NCBI RefSeq assembly: GCF_932276165.1
Contig: NC_063995.1
Span: forward strand, 5,518,001-5,582,000
Direction of reading: 5' to 3'
Length of the DNA: 64,000 nucleotides
DNA from: Plutella xylostella
Taxonomy: Eukaryota > Arthropoda > Insecta > Lepidoptera > Plutellidae
This document shows, in pieces, positions 32,801-44,489 of the stretch. The notes under the pieces are model-generated. The model ran no database searches, was not told where the DNA came from, and saw only the letters and a list, made by a program, of their open reading frames with translations. Made by a program: the position numbers and the translations under genes. Each line of letters begins with the position of its first letter. Position 1 is the stretch's first letter.

Positions 32801-35800
32801 TGATGAGCGCGTCTTTCAAGCCACGAAGTGTAATTGGAGGTGGAACTCGGTCTCTCACAGGTCTGTCGAGCTCGACCCAAGCATGCTCAATGGGATTCAA
32901 GTCGGGGCTCCTTGGTGGCCACTCCATTTTGTGGATTCCTACGTCATGAAGATACTCATTTACAACTTGAGCAGTGCGCGTCCGTGCATTATCGTGCATG
33001 AACATGACTATCTTTCCCATATTGGCCAAAAACGGACCAGCATGTTCATTGAGGACCTCATTGATGTATCTCACAGCAGCTAGGTTCCCGTTCTCAATTG
33101 AAACTAACGCTGTTCGACCCTCTGCAGAGATGCCCGCCCACACGTGAAAGCTGCCTCCGCCATGTGCCACTTTTTCTTCAAAACATACTTGTGAAAAATG
33201 TTCTCCTGGTTGTCGGTATACTCTTTTCCTCCCATCATGATGGTACAGCATACATTGTGACTCATCTGAGAGCATCACTCTGCCCCATTCGTCCTCACCC
33301 CATTCTGTATGATCACGGGCGTATCGTAATCGGGCAACTTTATGATGCCGTTCCAGTTTTGGGCCAATTGCTGGCCTGTAAAGCTTTAATCTTCTTTCGG
33401 CAAGAGGTCTCCTGACTGTCCACTCGCTTGTTGTCTCCCTTCGAACTTGTAGAAGTTGTTGTTGAACGGCTACTCCCGTCTGATGTCGATTGCTTAACAT
33501 GATTTCCGCAATCAATCGATCTTTTCGGACTGTTGTGCACCTTGGCTTGCCAGTACCTGGTCTTCTCAGGTAAAATCCAGTCTCCATAAACCTTTAGATC
33601 ACTCGTCGTACAGTAGTATGAGTCACACCCATTATTCTGGCCTCATTTCTTTGGCTGGTTCCCATCGCCACCATGGTGATGATTCTCGCACAATCCTCGC
33701 TTGATACAGGCATGATTTATGGGTACGAGAGCCGTAAGACTTTACAATTTTATAATTCTTTCACAACGACAAAAAAAAGAATGAAATAAAAAGCAAAACT
33801 TAAAACGAAGCAAATATTTTCCTGAATTTTCAAACCCGAAAATTTTCCTTCTTATCTTTTTTTTATCCATGGCTTCGAAAATAACACTATTAAAAAGAGT
33901 TTGCATTTAAAAATGATTGCATAATAAACTATATTTCATTAAACTTTATAATTCATGAAGCTAGGTTCTATATCTTAGGAGATATTAAGGTGTTTGTCGG
34001 CATTTTGTTGGTGGAACTATTTCATTGCCCGGCAGTGTATATCGTAAGCACAGGTAACTAGATCGCACCGCTAAATTGCCATTTCACAAGTATGATGTAC
34101 GTATAAAGTAATACAAGTAGGTATTATAATTATGGCTTATGGTATCACAAGCACATCGCGGTATCGTAAAGTTTAATGTAACGCGCAGGTACGTAATTAG
34201 CGAGATTGTAGGGGCGTCGTTATATTGTCTTTGGTTATTATACTTTATTATCACGTCATTAAATTATGATAGCTTTAAGGGCCCGTACAGGGTGACGTGC
34301 CGCGCCAATTTTGGGTTTTCAATGCTCTTCACACAGCACACGCAGTGACACGCACACATGTAAGTTTGCACAGTGGGTCGATAAACTTTTACTCGCCAAC
34401 TTTATTGACAATTATGTTCAAGTACATTTTGGGTGATTTTAGGGTAAGTAAGTATAATTCTTACTTACACTGGTAGGCACCAGGAAAGAGTAGAAATTAA
34501 TAGGGGTGCCACTTTACTTTATACTCGGAACCCGATTAGCTTTCTCAAACAAATGTGGTATTTACTTGTAGAAAGGTAACTAAAAGTATTAAAGTGGAGA
34601 TAATAAGTTTCGGGCATCCTCCAGCCAACTGAACCCCGACGACAAAGCAAAGTAAATACATAGTGTCGCAAAAGGGCTATACTAAGCCAAAAGGGGATGA
34701 CTCAAGGGGTCATTCTGAACAACTTTTGTTCTACGAGATTTGCAAATTCGCGAAAAAAAATACCTATTCGTTTTCCATGGTAAAAAGTCACATGTCCAAC
34801 AAAGTTTCTATGAAAAAGGTTTTTTTTTGTTAATTTCCAAAACTCGTAGAGCAAAAGTTCAGAATGACCCCCTGTCTTACTCCTTTTTACCCGACTGCCG
34901 AAGGAGGAGGGTAATGTTTTTTGATTGTATGTATGTATATATGTATGTTTGTCTGTTTCTTTGTTCCCTCCTGTAGCCTAAACGGCTTGATAGATTTTGA
35001 TGTATGAGGTATTGTTAGAAGCGTATTGATGGCGCGATGGCTATAGGCTATGTGACGTTCCATTAAAATGTACAAAGCGCCCTCTTGAGGACATAACGTG
35101 ATGATCGAAAAAATAATAATTCAACTTTGCCGTGTAAGGTATCAAATGAAAGGACTTGATTTTCACATTACAAAAATATGCATATTGAAGGTATTTAAAT
35201 AACAACACCAAAATTATTGAAATAAAAAATGATCATGAACTACCTACCGACGTAAAATTTCATAAAATATAAACAAATAAAAAGTTACAAATAAAAAAAT
35301 ACAATTATAAAAAACTAAAAACCTGACTGTACGCTAAAACATGAAAACGAGTCCCAATGTTAATGGAAAGTATCGCAGGCGGGGACCAACTTGACCGCCA
35401 CTCAAGGCCGTTTTCTAAGTAACATTCAGCTAAATGGTGAACCCTCTGCTGGTATAATTTGTTTATATACCGCTTTTTCAATACCTCTAAGTACATTTTT
35501 TGGCAGCATAATATTTTTACTTAATTTTAGGGTTTCGAACGTCAAAAGAAAAAAAGCAACCGTTATAGGATCTCTTTGTTGTCCGTCTGTCTGACTGACT
35601 GTCTGTCACCGCCCTTTTTCTCAGAAACGGGTAAAGATATCAAGCTTATATTTCGCATAGATGGGGAGTACCCCAAAAAAAATATTATGGTACTCCCTGT
35701 CCCACACAAGTAAATTGGGGCTTATATTTTTTCCAGTTATTTTGATGTGTATCCTTTTTTTTCTTTGTTGGTTTGTATAAGTATGTGTTTCTTTTCTTTA

Positions 35801-38739
35801 AATCTGTATTTTTTTGTTGTTGCTGTCTATGTGTCGAAAAAATGTATCTTTATCTTCAAATCACGCCATCTTCATCATCATCACGACCCATTACGTCCCC
35901 ACTGCTGGGGCACGGGTCTCCTTCCAATGAAGGAAGGGTTCGTTTGTTTTTTTTGTGGCTACTGTCTATAGAAGAAATTCCGTCATTGACAATTTTACGT
36001 TACGAATTTATTTTTATTTATTTTATTTTTATTTTTACATTTTCGTGGAGAATCAACAGCATTTTTTTAATAAATAATTATTAATTATGAACACATAACA
36101 ACTTGATGCCATTAACAGAATGAACTTAGTAAACCCAGTAAACCTAACACATCCAGAGGAAAAACAAAATCTCTTTCTCTCTCTCTGAAAAACATACTTA
36201 ATAGCCCAAACTCGATGCTTTTAGCTATTAACATCTTTGAAATAAAATTGAGCCACCACCGTGTTACTGCCCTCATCAGATCCTCACGAGACCATACCTC
36301 AACCAGCACCAAGAGACTGTATTTTTGATCCCTAACCTAATGTTCGTGCGTATTGTCATCACTTAGATCCATTCGCTATATTCCTGCTCCTCATCAGACC
36401 TTTACGAGACTGTAATATCACGAGAATATTGCACACTATCTAATTTAATTTAATGTATTGAATATACTGGAAGAATTATGCTTCCTCAATTTCAAATCAA
36501 ATTATGTTGGTGTCATAAAAGTTGAAAAAGTGCAATGACAACCAATGTGCAGTGATTTTGTATCTGTACACGATAAGATCGCGAGCTGTCAGTGCTGCCT
36601 AAACCGACGTGACCCTTCTTTGGAGGCCAGCGGCCAACTGAGTCAAACGTCACTTGTGTTTATGATTTTATAACACAGAAAGCCGCCATAGATATTTGTA
36701 TGAAGATTTGAGGGAAAAAAATTGCTCAAGTTTGGGATTAATTTACACAAAATAAGTGTGTGTTTATTAAAAAACAAGGTATTTAGCGCCTAGTCCAAGC
36801 CTTTAACTTTATAATATGATAAAAATCATATGAAAATTCTTAATAATTACGACACAGTTGTTACAATACGGGAGTGTGATTGACTGGTTTTTCTTGATAT
36901 TCTGAAATTAATTTACAGTTATCCATAATCATTTACTTAAATTCGAATGATTCAGCACCTAGCTAGACTCTTCAACTACCTGTGTGATTTTTTTCAAGGC
37001 TGTAGAGCATCATTTACTACATAATTCTATGACAATGCCAACCCTCGATTCCCTATTGCAGACCCTTAAACATAACACCTTATTGCTAAGAGTAATAAGC
37101 CTGCCTTACTGTTACTTCTTTGGGGCGGTGGGTACTTAATTATCTCTTTTGTTGAGTATACTTATATTTATGTATAATATAAAATATTATTAGTTATTAC
37201 ATTAATTAAATAAATAATATTGAGGATTATAAATACCTGTATGACCACAGCATCTCTGTCTCCCTTTTTGTAAGGTTTGAACTTGACGCACGAAGACCGA
37301 GCCAGGTCTTCTATACCGTCCATGATGGCTTGCACTTGCCCACTCGCTGAAAACATCATAATATTACGATTAAGCTACATAGTTAGGTACTTACTTACTG
37401 TTATATGTAGATAGAAGATGATGAATTATAGGTAGATATACATATCTCTGTGAGCTACATAAAACATTGTTTTAGATATAAGTATTGTGATCAAGAGGTA
37501 AGAAACATGTAACTATAATAAGTAGCTTGAAAAACTCATGATGTCTGTGGCAAAAATGAGTTAAGCTGAATAAGGATAGTTTGTATCATAGAATAACTAA
37601 GTACTTAGTTATTCTATGGTTTGTATGAAGCAAAAAAGTTACTGTAACATACCTACAGACGCACGCACCAACAGGTATGACGAATATTTACTTATAAATA
37701 AAAGATAACTTACTAAAGTGCTCCCTCTGTATGTAGTAGATGACTTCGTTATTGGGCCACCGCTTGGTGCTATCCTTGAGCCCGTTCCTAGCCAGTCCTT
37801 CAGCGACATCTTCCACGATCAGCCGTCTCTGTCGCTCGTTCAGGATGAGGTCACCCTCGAACTTGCCGCTCTCCTCCCACGCGTTGTCTGACACCTCCTC
37901 ATGTTCGTCGGATGAGTGGAAACCGCCTGGAAACCGTTTAAAGTCAGTATAGGTAGATCTATCCAAGACCTATCTAATGACAACTGTCGTTATTTAGTTA
38001 GTGTAAGTACCTAGTTAATGGTTTTAAAAAGGACCTGCATTTGGTGGTTTTCTTCTCAAATTACCACTCCTAGCCTTGCTGCGGTCCGTTGTAGATAGTA
38101 GAGCCACCCAAATACAGCAGATCACTACTATCTTCACTTTTGCACCTTGTCAAATTAACGAACAACCTCGCCTGTTCATTCATTCAAACATTAACGTTTT
38201 GTGAGTTTGATAAGGTTCTACTAATGAAGCTGACCGTACTACCTACATACCTACAAATTTTCACTTTATCTATCACTATGAACACAGTTGTGTGCATACC
38301 AAACATACAAACACATACCGATGTCGATACTATTTAATTTACATAATTACTTTGGTCCTCACGTGTTGAGTATTCAGGCCGTGTCCTGGTGCGGTGATAG
38401 TGCGGGTACATCTCACTTTCAAAATGATTGCAGTCAAAGTTTAATCTCTACATTCAGCTAATAATGTTGTACAGATGTTGTAAAGGTTCTTTTTTTTTCT
38501 GAATGTTTTGTCTTCGTATATAGAATGTTGGTAATATGAACTGCTGAGCGGATGGCCGTTACAATTAAAAATTAAAACTTAAGAAAGAATTCAGTCAAAT
38601 AAGCGGACTTACCTTTTAAATTCTGATCCAAAGCCGAAGATCGTTTCAAGAAATCGCTAAATTCCTCTAATTCGCTCTTGGACATCCCATAACACTTAAC
38701 TACACTCAAAAACAACAATAACACGGTTAACTGCGTCAT
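26851..38739 (-). CDS. Astacin-family zinc metalloprotease A with ~600-aa C-terminal extension
   Basis: Coding exons (minus): 38613-38739, 37714-37926, 37237-37346, 31334-31541, 28961-29097, 26851-28725. All junctions are GT-AG with phases 1,1,0,1,0; total 2670 nt, about 889 aa. Exon 1 encodes a signal peptide (MTQLTVLLLFLSVVKCYG). Exon 2 has the prodomain with the FEGD aspartate-switch motif. Exon 4 carries the zinc site HEMLHTLGFYH (His at about 189, 193, 199); exon 5 carries the Met-turn region, where SVLHY replaces the usual SxMHY. The catalytic domain ends near residue 289 (GQRIGLSDKDTQKLNKMYC). The remaining 600 residues are Lys/Glu/Asp/Ser/Tyr-rich with repeated (D/H)(Y/F)S-x-YY-x-P and WYK motifs, and are probably disordered and secreted. 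Introns 3 and 4 hold transposons. Substrate unknown. Confidence 0.88.
29184..29353. mobile_element. Palindromic MITE, copy 2 (intron 4 of astacin A)
   Basis: GGTCGCCTGCGCCTATAAAA begins the left arm and the complementary arm ends at 29350; the centre matches the copy at 9996-10208 almost word for word. The left arm is shorter than in copy 1, so an internal deletion is present. Confidence 0.8.
29505..30917. mobile_element. 1.4-kb DNA element with perfect 22-bp TIRs and TTAA target duplication (intron 4 of astacin A)
   Basis: GGTGAGTCGGGGCAAGCGCG... at 29505 and its exact inverted copy ending at 30917 match over 22 bp; TTAA flanks both sides (29501-29504, 30918-30921). TTAA duplication is the mark of piggyBac-type elements, but the termini are not the classical CCC/GGG form, so the assignment is inference. 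Several internal copies of 'ggcgcacttgcccc' lie in both orientations (about 29890, 29932, 30530, 30686), one pair forming a hairpin at 30685-30722. No transposase frame is present. Confidence 0.82.
32032..32626 (+). repeat. Interspersed repeat nested in the Tc1-like element
   Basis: Opens 'aaccggccaagtgcgagtcg' and contains 'gggttccgtag' near its start, answered by 'ctacggaaccct' at its end. An 8-bp tandem array (agacggac)n occupies 32519-32570. This is a composition common in arthropod dispersed repeats. A reversed, decayed relative lies at 35520-35700 ('ggatctctttgttgtccgtctgtc'). Confidence 0.65.
32694..33713 (-). pseudogene. Tc1-like transposase, one nonsense codon
   Basis: The transposase starts at ATG 33711-33713. 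After 39 codons comprising the start of the helix-turn-helix DNA-binding region, a TAA at 33594-33596 interrupts it. From 33593 to the terminator at 32694 the frame is open (297 residues from the next ATG at 33587). The catalytic triad is present: Asp in 'MLSDESQ', Asp in 'MHDNARTRTA', and Glu in 'SPDLNPIEHAW' with 34 residues between the last two (DD34E). The C-terminus is 'VLRAHGGNTKY'. It cuts and pastes the element in the nucleus when intact; here a single change disables it. Confidence 0.9.
34885..35070 (+). repeat. Interspersed repeat fragment ('cgaaggaggaggg...gtctgtttc')
   Basis: Contains 'ccgactgccgaaggaggagg', a (atgt)n-like stretch and 'gtagcctaaacggcttgata', a layout seen in dispersed insect repeats. 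Relatives appear decayed at 4360-4440 and 6415-6480. Confidence 0.5.
35520..35700 (-). repeat. Decayed inverted relative of the 32.0-kb repeat
   Basis: 'cgttataggatctctttgttgtccgtctgtctg' type sequence with 'tttttctcagaaacgggtaaag' corresponds in inverted orientation to the terminal part of the repeat nested in the Tc1 element. Located in intron 3 of astacin A. Confidence 0.45.
35870..35945 (+). repeat. LINE 3'-end fragment
   Basis: 'acgtccccactgctggggcacgggtctcc' with an adjacent 'catcatcatcac' microsatellite resembles the 3' end of common lepidopteran non-LTR elements. No coding left. Confidence 0.4.
37587..37618. repeat. 32-bp perfect palindrome
   Basis: 'catagaataactaagt' is followed directly by its exact complement, with no loop, and 'gtttgtat' occurs on both sides. 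Located in intron 2 of astacin A. A related 'atagaataac...gttattctat' pair is at 26452-26482. Confidence 0.75.
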
Positions 38740-40244
38740 TTTAATTAACGTTAAACTTAAATCCTATGAACATTGAGGTACTGCGTAACGCACATGTGTT
38801 TATCTATCGCTTTCTCTGTGAGTTCACACGTCGCGACAGTATGTGTGTCATTTTACTGTCTATTGTTTATAAAGTCGTCATTTTTTGGCGCGGTTCCGTT
38901 CCGGCGGCAATCGATGGTTTATTGTCTCAAACGAAACGCATTAAGGCGGCACGGGATTTAATATAGCTTTAGATACGACCATTTCGCAAGGCTGAGCTGG
39001 GCAACTGGCGGGCCGGCTCTTGCGACAGTCTTTCCGAGCCATTTCGCACGTTTACTTACCTATCATAATCCGTGCAACGGCGGACTTATTGCTAAATGTG
39101 CCGCCCGACTTCATTTTTCGTTTCATAGATTTCCGATTTCGATTCCGACAACAATAACTTAATTTTCACTGTTTGTAATAGTGATTGGATCAATTGAAAG
39201 GGGTATTCTGTAAGATGTGGATACGAAAAATTGTGCAGGTTGTAATTATTTATAGGTCTATTTTGATGCGATGTAATAATTATGGTTTATCTACCTACAC
39301 CTACTTTACGTAATACCTTTTCTCTACATACCTATATAATACCAACATTTACAAGATAATTTTAGAGCTACATCGACTTTTAGAATGAAAAATTATAACA
39401 TGCAGTAGGTAAGAATGGTATTGTGTATTTTGATAATCTATTATGAGAAAACCCTTTCTTTGAAAAAACAAAATGAAAGAAAATATAGTACTTTCTATGT
39501 TAGATGTAGTAATAAAAAAGGTGTGAAACTTGCTTGAACTTCACTCAACGCCCTTGGCGTGTCTGCGGACAAAATGTCTAATCAACCGAAACATTAGATT
39601 ATGCCGAATCTTAAAAATAAGAAAAAAACAGTCTTGCTTACCGCAACCTTTTCGATTTAATTTTGATACAAAATCTGGTAAGAAATTATAATTGGAAATG
39701 GTCGAAATATTATAGAAATGCTTCTGTGACATGGCACAAAGCTTATTAAACTTGTAAAGACTGCTGTTAAGCAACTTTAAACTTAATTACTAACTTTCTA
39801 TAGGTAATCCTTTATCGGTTTCATTAATATTCAACTTTAACTACTTTCTCCGAAAAACCTGACTGCATTAACCGGGTTATCCACTTCCTTTTACGAGTTC
39901 AATTAATTTATGGAATGAAAGTTCTGACATAATGTTTTGTTGGTGTAGAGCTGACTGTTATATACCGCGCCGCTGTAGCGAGGGTCTCAGGTTCAATTGC
40001 CATTCAGGACTCTAACTTCGTACCAACAGAAAGTAGCACTATGCTTCCCTCAAAAATAAAATAAGGGAAGAGGACAATAGGTAAAATAATCGCCCGTTAA
40101 AATTCTCTATTATCTATTATTTTAATCACCATCTATAAACTACAGATCTATCAATATGTATATAAATAAAAAGTTTTCTGAGAACTCACAAAAAAACTAA
40201 ATAATAGAGGGCGTTATAGTGGCGATGGCAGAAGTACTACACAC
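38740..40244. other. Spacer between astacin A start and astacin B end
   Basis: This is the upstream region of gene A (minus strand) and downstream region of gene B. Positions 38870-38960 and 39000-39120 are moderately GC-rich, compatible with a promoter or a decayed exon, but no motif is convincing. No other gene recognised. Confidence 0.45.
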
Positions 40245-40286
40245 GTTTTCTGACACCTCTTAAAAAGTTAAGAGGTGTCAGAAAAC
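40245..40286. repeat. Strong hairpin 43 nt downstream of astacin B stop
   Basis: 'gttttctgacacctcttaa' is followed by a 4-nt loop and its exact complement: a 19-bp perfect stem in the presumed 3' UTR of gene B. Gene C lacks it at the equivalent place (below 44490), so it was gained after the duplication. Confidence 0.7.
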
Positions 40287-40328
40287 TCCCCATTATTTAT
40301 ATGAAAACTGAAAAGTCTTTCCTCTGCA

Positions 40329-42805
40329 TCACGAGTGTCGCTGCTCGCAGTACATGCGGTTCAGCTTGAGCACGTCGCTTTCGGACATGCCCACGCGCTG
40401 ACCAATGATCGCGTTCTCCTAAAAAATATCACAATATTTTTAGTAAGTATATACACAAAATTCGTGAGAATACCTTCACGTCTACTTATAGTGGTGAATC
40501 CAACCCCCAGGCTACCAGCGTGGTGGGAAATGGTGCAAGCTTTAGATTTAGTTTATACCTAGGTGATATGCACAAAAGTTTAATTCGTGTCAATTTCCTG
40601 GCTCTACATAATACGTATAGATTATACCTGCTACAGGTAGAAGAGCTTACCCTTAAAACAATGATAGTGTCCTCCCCGTTCTTAGAGAACGCTTTGGCGG
40701 GGTAGTGCATGACGCTACCGTAGTCGTACTCGACGCCGAAATTCGTCACCGTGTCACTATTGTACTTGTAGAAGTTGTGACGACATTCTAAGAGAGAGAG
40801 AGAGAAATGAAATAGCTGAATTCATCGATATGTTAGTGTTAATACTACTTATTTACAGCCAAAAAGCTGACCAACGCCTTTCGCATTAACATAACTACCT
40901 ACAACTATTTTTTTTCATTATTTAATCTTACCTAGTAGCATAGACTAATACTAGTAGGTAAGGATATCTTCTTTGGTATGCCTACTCGAGAGAGGCCTGT
41001 GTCCAGCAGCGGCCTGCGGTAATACTATTCAAATAACCACCTGCAGTTCATCTGTGTATAAGTACAAACATTAACGCAAAAACATAAGTACCCACCTTCC
41101 CAAATGTTCTCTAACACGATCTTAACATACTCGTCTCTGTTGTAAGTGCTCTGCATGTGGTGGAAGCCGAGGGTATGGAGCAGCTCGTGTACGATGGTGC
41201 CGTGTCTGAAGCAGCCCTTCTCTTCGTTGTGAAAGTTCAGCCGGTTCTGGTGGACGCCATTATCATCCTTGGGTTTGTAGCCCACGCCTGAGGAACAGCC
41301 GGGATTGGAGCCCTGCGTGTTGTTATTATTATTACAGGCTTCCTATAAATTGTGCCGCATCTCTCACGCCAACTGCGCACAAACCTCTTCCCAATAAAAT
41401 GACGCTGCAACAATCACCTGATCAAAATGTCGTGAACAATGATAATGTATAAACCATCGAGTTCTCGAGTGCAGACGTAGCTTAGGGGCATGGCAAGCGT
41501 AGGGGGCCTCTGTTCTGTTGGACCGACGACTTTGGACAGATGGCCGGTGGAGACTGGATATGGGGGCATCGCGGTGGACTGCTGGGGCGGCCGCGGGGAC
41601 GCGTGGCAGCGGGATTCTAATCTATCTTTAGGTACCTACCTATATAGTTACTAGGTATAGGGTAATAGGGTAAAAATTCTTACCTGAATAATTACCGAGT
41701 ATTCTTCACTATGCTTCCTCGGACGAAATTTGATGCACGATTTGTTAGCGATGTCCTGCATGCCATCTTCGATCATTTTCACTTGGTCTTCGTCTGTTTG
41801 AAACAAAATAGTAAATAGGTGGGTATCTACTATATTTATTTATTTAATAAAATAAGTAATCCTTTATTGCACAAATATAAACATAAGTGTACAAAGAGTG
41901 GTGGTGGGAGCGGTTCAAATCCCGGTGCTGACATGACATGTGCCAATGAGTTCTTTGAATTTAAGTACAAAGTATACTATCGCTATTTCGGTGAAGGAAA
42001 ACATCGTGAGGAAACCTGCATATCTGGATTTAGCACATCTAGATATGTGAACCCATCAACCCGCAGTGGACCAAAGCGTGGTGGGAAATGGTCCAAGCTT
42101 AGGAAGGCAGTATAGACCTAGGGGATTTGCACAAAGGTCCACTCGAGAGAGCCAGGTGCAGGTACTGACACCCCCACAGAGAATATAATAGAAGAGAGGG
42201 GTATAATTTTTTACCAGTCAAGTATAGTACTTATAGTAATATGAAAAAAACGCATTCCAATGGTTTCCTTTCGACGAACCCTAACTGGCCAAAATATGTT
42301 AGTACCCTGATTTCTGATTGGAGACTCGATACCATGAACTACAACTAACCGAAGTCACCCTCTACAATATGGTACACGACGGTACGGTTCGGCCATCGGG
42401 ATTGGGGATCCGTGAGTCCGTTCCTCGTCGTTTTAGCTTCGGTGATGCGCCGCATCTGTTCCGCCGTCATCATCATATCGCCTTCGTAGTAGTAGCCAAG
42501 CTCACCCAAGTCTTTGCCGGCTAGAATTTGAGCACATCCTGCAATATATAAATAACGAATGAATTACGAAGTTTGTACAGATACATAGTTGGACGATTAA
42601 TTCTCAAAGAATTCGTTTATTAAAATGTTCACTCGTTTCGTAGCTATTACGCCACAAACATTGTCTTCTTGGGTGATAATGGGTTTAAAACAATGCTATA
42701 TTTTTCAACTTCAACAATAACTATTTATAGGTACTTACTATCATTCATCACAGGCGCCGCTATAGCAAATGCAGCACAAACTAACAATACGATAACCTGA
42801 TGCAT
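40329..42805 (-). CDS. Astacin-family zinc metalloprotease B
   Basis: Six coding exons (minus): 42739-42805, 42350-42538, 41684-41793, 41096-41312, 40651-40787, 40329-40418. All introns are GT-AG, phases 1,1,0,1,0; 810 nt, 269 aa. Exon 1 is a signal peptide (MHQVIVLLVCAAFAIAA). The prodomain contains YEGD, the aspartate-switch position that normally reads FxGD. The zinc site is HELLHTLGFHHMQS in exon 4, the Met-turn is SVMHY in exon 5, and the domain ends with GQRVGMSESDVLKLNRMYC and a short tail. It is a compact secreted protease with the minimal astacin layout (pro plus catalytic domain, no CUB or EGF). Its role could be digestive, hatching or seminal; the sequence does not decide. Nearly all residues align with gene C. 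Confidence 0.92.
40470..40560 (+). repeat. SINE tail fragment in intron 5 of astacin B
   Basis: 'aacccccaggctaccagcgtggtgggaaatggtgcaagc' matches the 3' part of the SINE at 41885-42170 and a fragment at the same intron position in gene C (44650-44720). Confidence 0.6.
41455..41625 (+). repeat. LINE 3'-end fragment in intron 3 of astacin B
   Basis: 'ttggaccgacgactttggac' and 'agatggccggtggagactgg' correspond to the C-terminal coding end of an RTE/R1-like LINE ('WTDD...' type). Decayed; related pieces lie at 45577-45940. Confidence 0.45.
41885..42170 (+). mobile_element. tRNA-derived SINE (5' truncated) in intron 2 of astacin B
   Basis: A polymerase III B-box-like 'ggttcaaatccc' at about 41913 is followed by the conserved body 'ggtgaaggaaaacatcgtga' and 'accaaagcgtggtgggaaat'. 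This arrangement is typical of lepidopteran tRNA SINEs. The A box is not clear, so the head appears truncated. Confidence 0.7.
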
Positions 42806-42881
42806 TTCTACGAGTCTCCCACCAATCTGCATCACTCTTGGGAAACTACTGCTGACTACAGCAAGATACAAGTAGCCCCCT

Positions 42882-42887
42882 TTTAAA
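42882..42887 (-). promoter_or_regulatory. TATA-like box of astacin B
   Basis: On the minus strand 'catTTTAAAaggggg' lies about 30 nt upstream of an arthropod-type initiator ('TCAG', 42852-42855) and about 80 nt upstream of the ATG. The block is conserved nearly base for base before gene C. Confidence 0.55.
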
Positions 42888-43049
42888 TGTTCTGCTACTC
42901 ATCAATTGGTTTATCTCTAAACAATACATTTAATCTAAACCTGCTGTGTTCCCGCCGTGAAGGCGATAATAAGTACCTAGCTAAATAGGTAATACGTGCC
43001 ATGGATACATGCACGGCATATTTACTGCATTGCTCTAAAACCCCATGAC

Positions 43050-43230
43050 TCGGTTATGAATGGTGGACTTTGTGTTCAAAGTCAAAGTCAAATGGTTTAA
43101 TCGACGTAAAATTTTACAATTATTTGTCGATAGTCATCTACCACCATTTCACAAAGGCCCCGTCATTGAGGAGGAAAGAAATGGCGAAAGAAACTCCTCG
43201 AGCATCTTTTCAACTTTTTGCTTATATCTA
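43050..43230 (+). repeat. Probable CR1/Zenon-type LINE 3' remnant
   Basis: 'tcaaagtcaaagtcaaatgg' followed by 'ggcgaaagaaactcctcgagca' is the pattern at the 3' end of common lepidopteran CR1-type LINEs. Non-coding here. Confidence 0.5.
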
Positions 43231-43998
43231 TTAGTAAAAATTATAATCAATTTTTACTTATATCTAGTTAGTACAATTTTACTTAAGTAGGTACCTATAT
43301 CCATTTCATTTTTTCAATAGCCTTAGCTGAGGTGGACAAGACCATGCGTTTTTGTCGTTTAAATAATCATTTATACTATAATAAGCTTTACTACATAATG
43401 TAGCTTTAACATAATTCTTAAATTTATTGCTTCATTTGATAATTTATTATAAAAGCGTATATACAATACAGTTCCCCATGAATGATGTGTTTGTTTTCGA
43501 AAGTCTGAGTGTGGGGTAAAGCAACTTATTTTTGTTTCTGGTCTCAATACCGTGAGTGGCTCCTACTTTACTAAATGAATTTAAGTTTTTACGAACGAAT
43601 AATATTTTCATAAATATATTGGCATGGTTCTTTTTAGAGTTCCCTTTCCCAAAGTGGAGATTCGGAACTTTTATACCATCACTTATTTGTATGTATGTCT
43701 GTCAATCACTTCTAAATGGCTAGAGAAAATAGCATAAGTACTATAGTTTGTTTATCAAATGGCCAGAATCTACACAATTTTTGTGACTGTTTCAGCCAGG
43801 TGAACCAATGACTTACTTATCTTGTATATTATGCACTTTTGTACATTCTAGTAAATTATTATGGCACGGAAAAGACTTGTTTTGTCCTTCAAAGTATATT
43901 TAGCGCCCTCGCTACCACGACTTTATTAAAATTTGACTACCTAGTTGGTTAACAATGTATACTTAATAAGTCGCTTTTTCAACAATAGAGGTTCGTAC
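43231..43998. other. Intergenic DNA between astacins B and C
   Basis: AT-rich, no gene or clear repeat recognised. Confidence 0.5.
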
Positions 43999-44209
43999 AG
44001 TGCCACAAACTTATCTGTTCCGGTGACAGCTCACGTAAATGTGTAATATTTCTTCACTCTATAAGATTTTAAGTTTGCCAGTAGTGGTAATTCGCTCTTG
44101 TGGTTTCAATAAACCCATCTTATCTATATCAATATATAATTCATTAGTATATAATGAGATATGGATCAATTTAGTTCGCTCTCACCGGAACAGATAAGTT
44201 TGTCGCACT
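43999..44209. mobile_element. 211-bp MITE with ~30-bp TIRs
   Basis: Left arm AGTGCCACAAACTTATCTGT and the complementary right arm (from AGTGCGACAAACTTATCTGT) match through 'TCCGGTGA'. The interior is AT-rich and non-coding. TA-type flanks. Confidence 0.75.
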
Positions 44210-44489
44210 ATAGTTACTGGTACTCTTAGCAATCCAAGTCATTGACCCCAAATCAAAACCCCTTAAAAGATTAAATAAAGGATTGCACTATCAGTCTTCA
44301 TACTAACTGCATCGACATAGTACCTAATATGTAATTGCCTACTCGCTTCTTTTAATCGGTTTGAAAACCTATTCAGATAACAACACTCACTCAAAGGATC
44401 AAATTTTATAAAGTCGTTCGTTCATTCAAACAATAATTTTGTTTTTGTTGAGGTTTCAGTAAACTTATATGAAAAGTCTTTCCTCTGCA

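Larger units (their letters stand above)
31860..34037 (-). mobile_element. Tc1-like transposon with 27-bp TIRs (intron 3 of astacin A)
   Basis: CACTGCCGGGCAATGAAATA begins at 31860 and its inverted copy ends at 34037; 27 bases match exactly. TA flanks both ends (31858-31859, 34038-34039), as for Tc1/mariner. A DD34E transposase lies on the minus strand. A separate interspersed repeat of about 0.6 kb sits between the left TIR and the transposase 3' end, so this copy was itself invaded. Confidence 0.9.
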
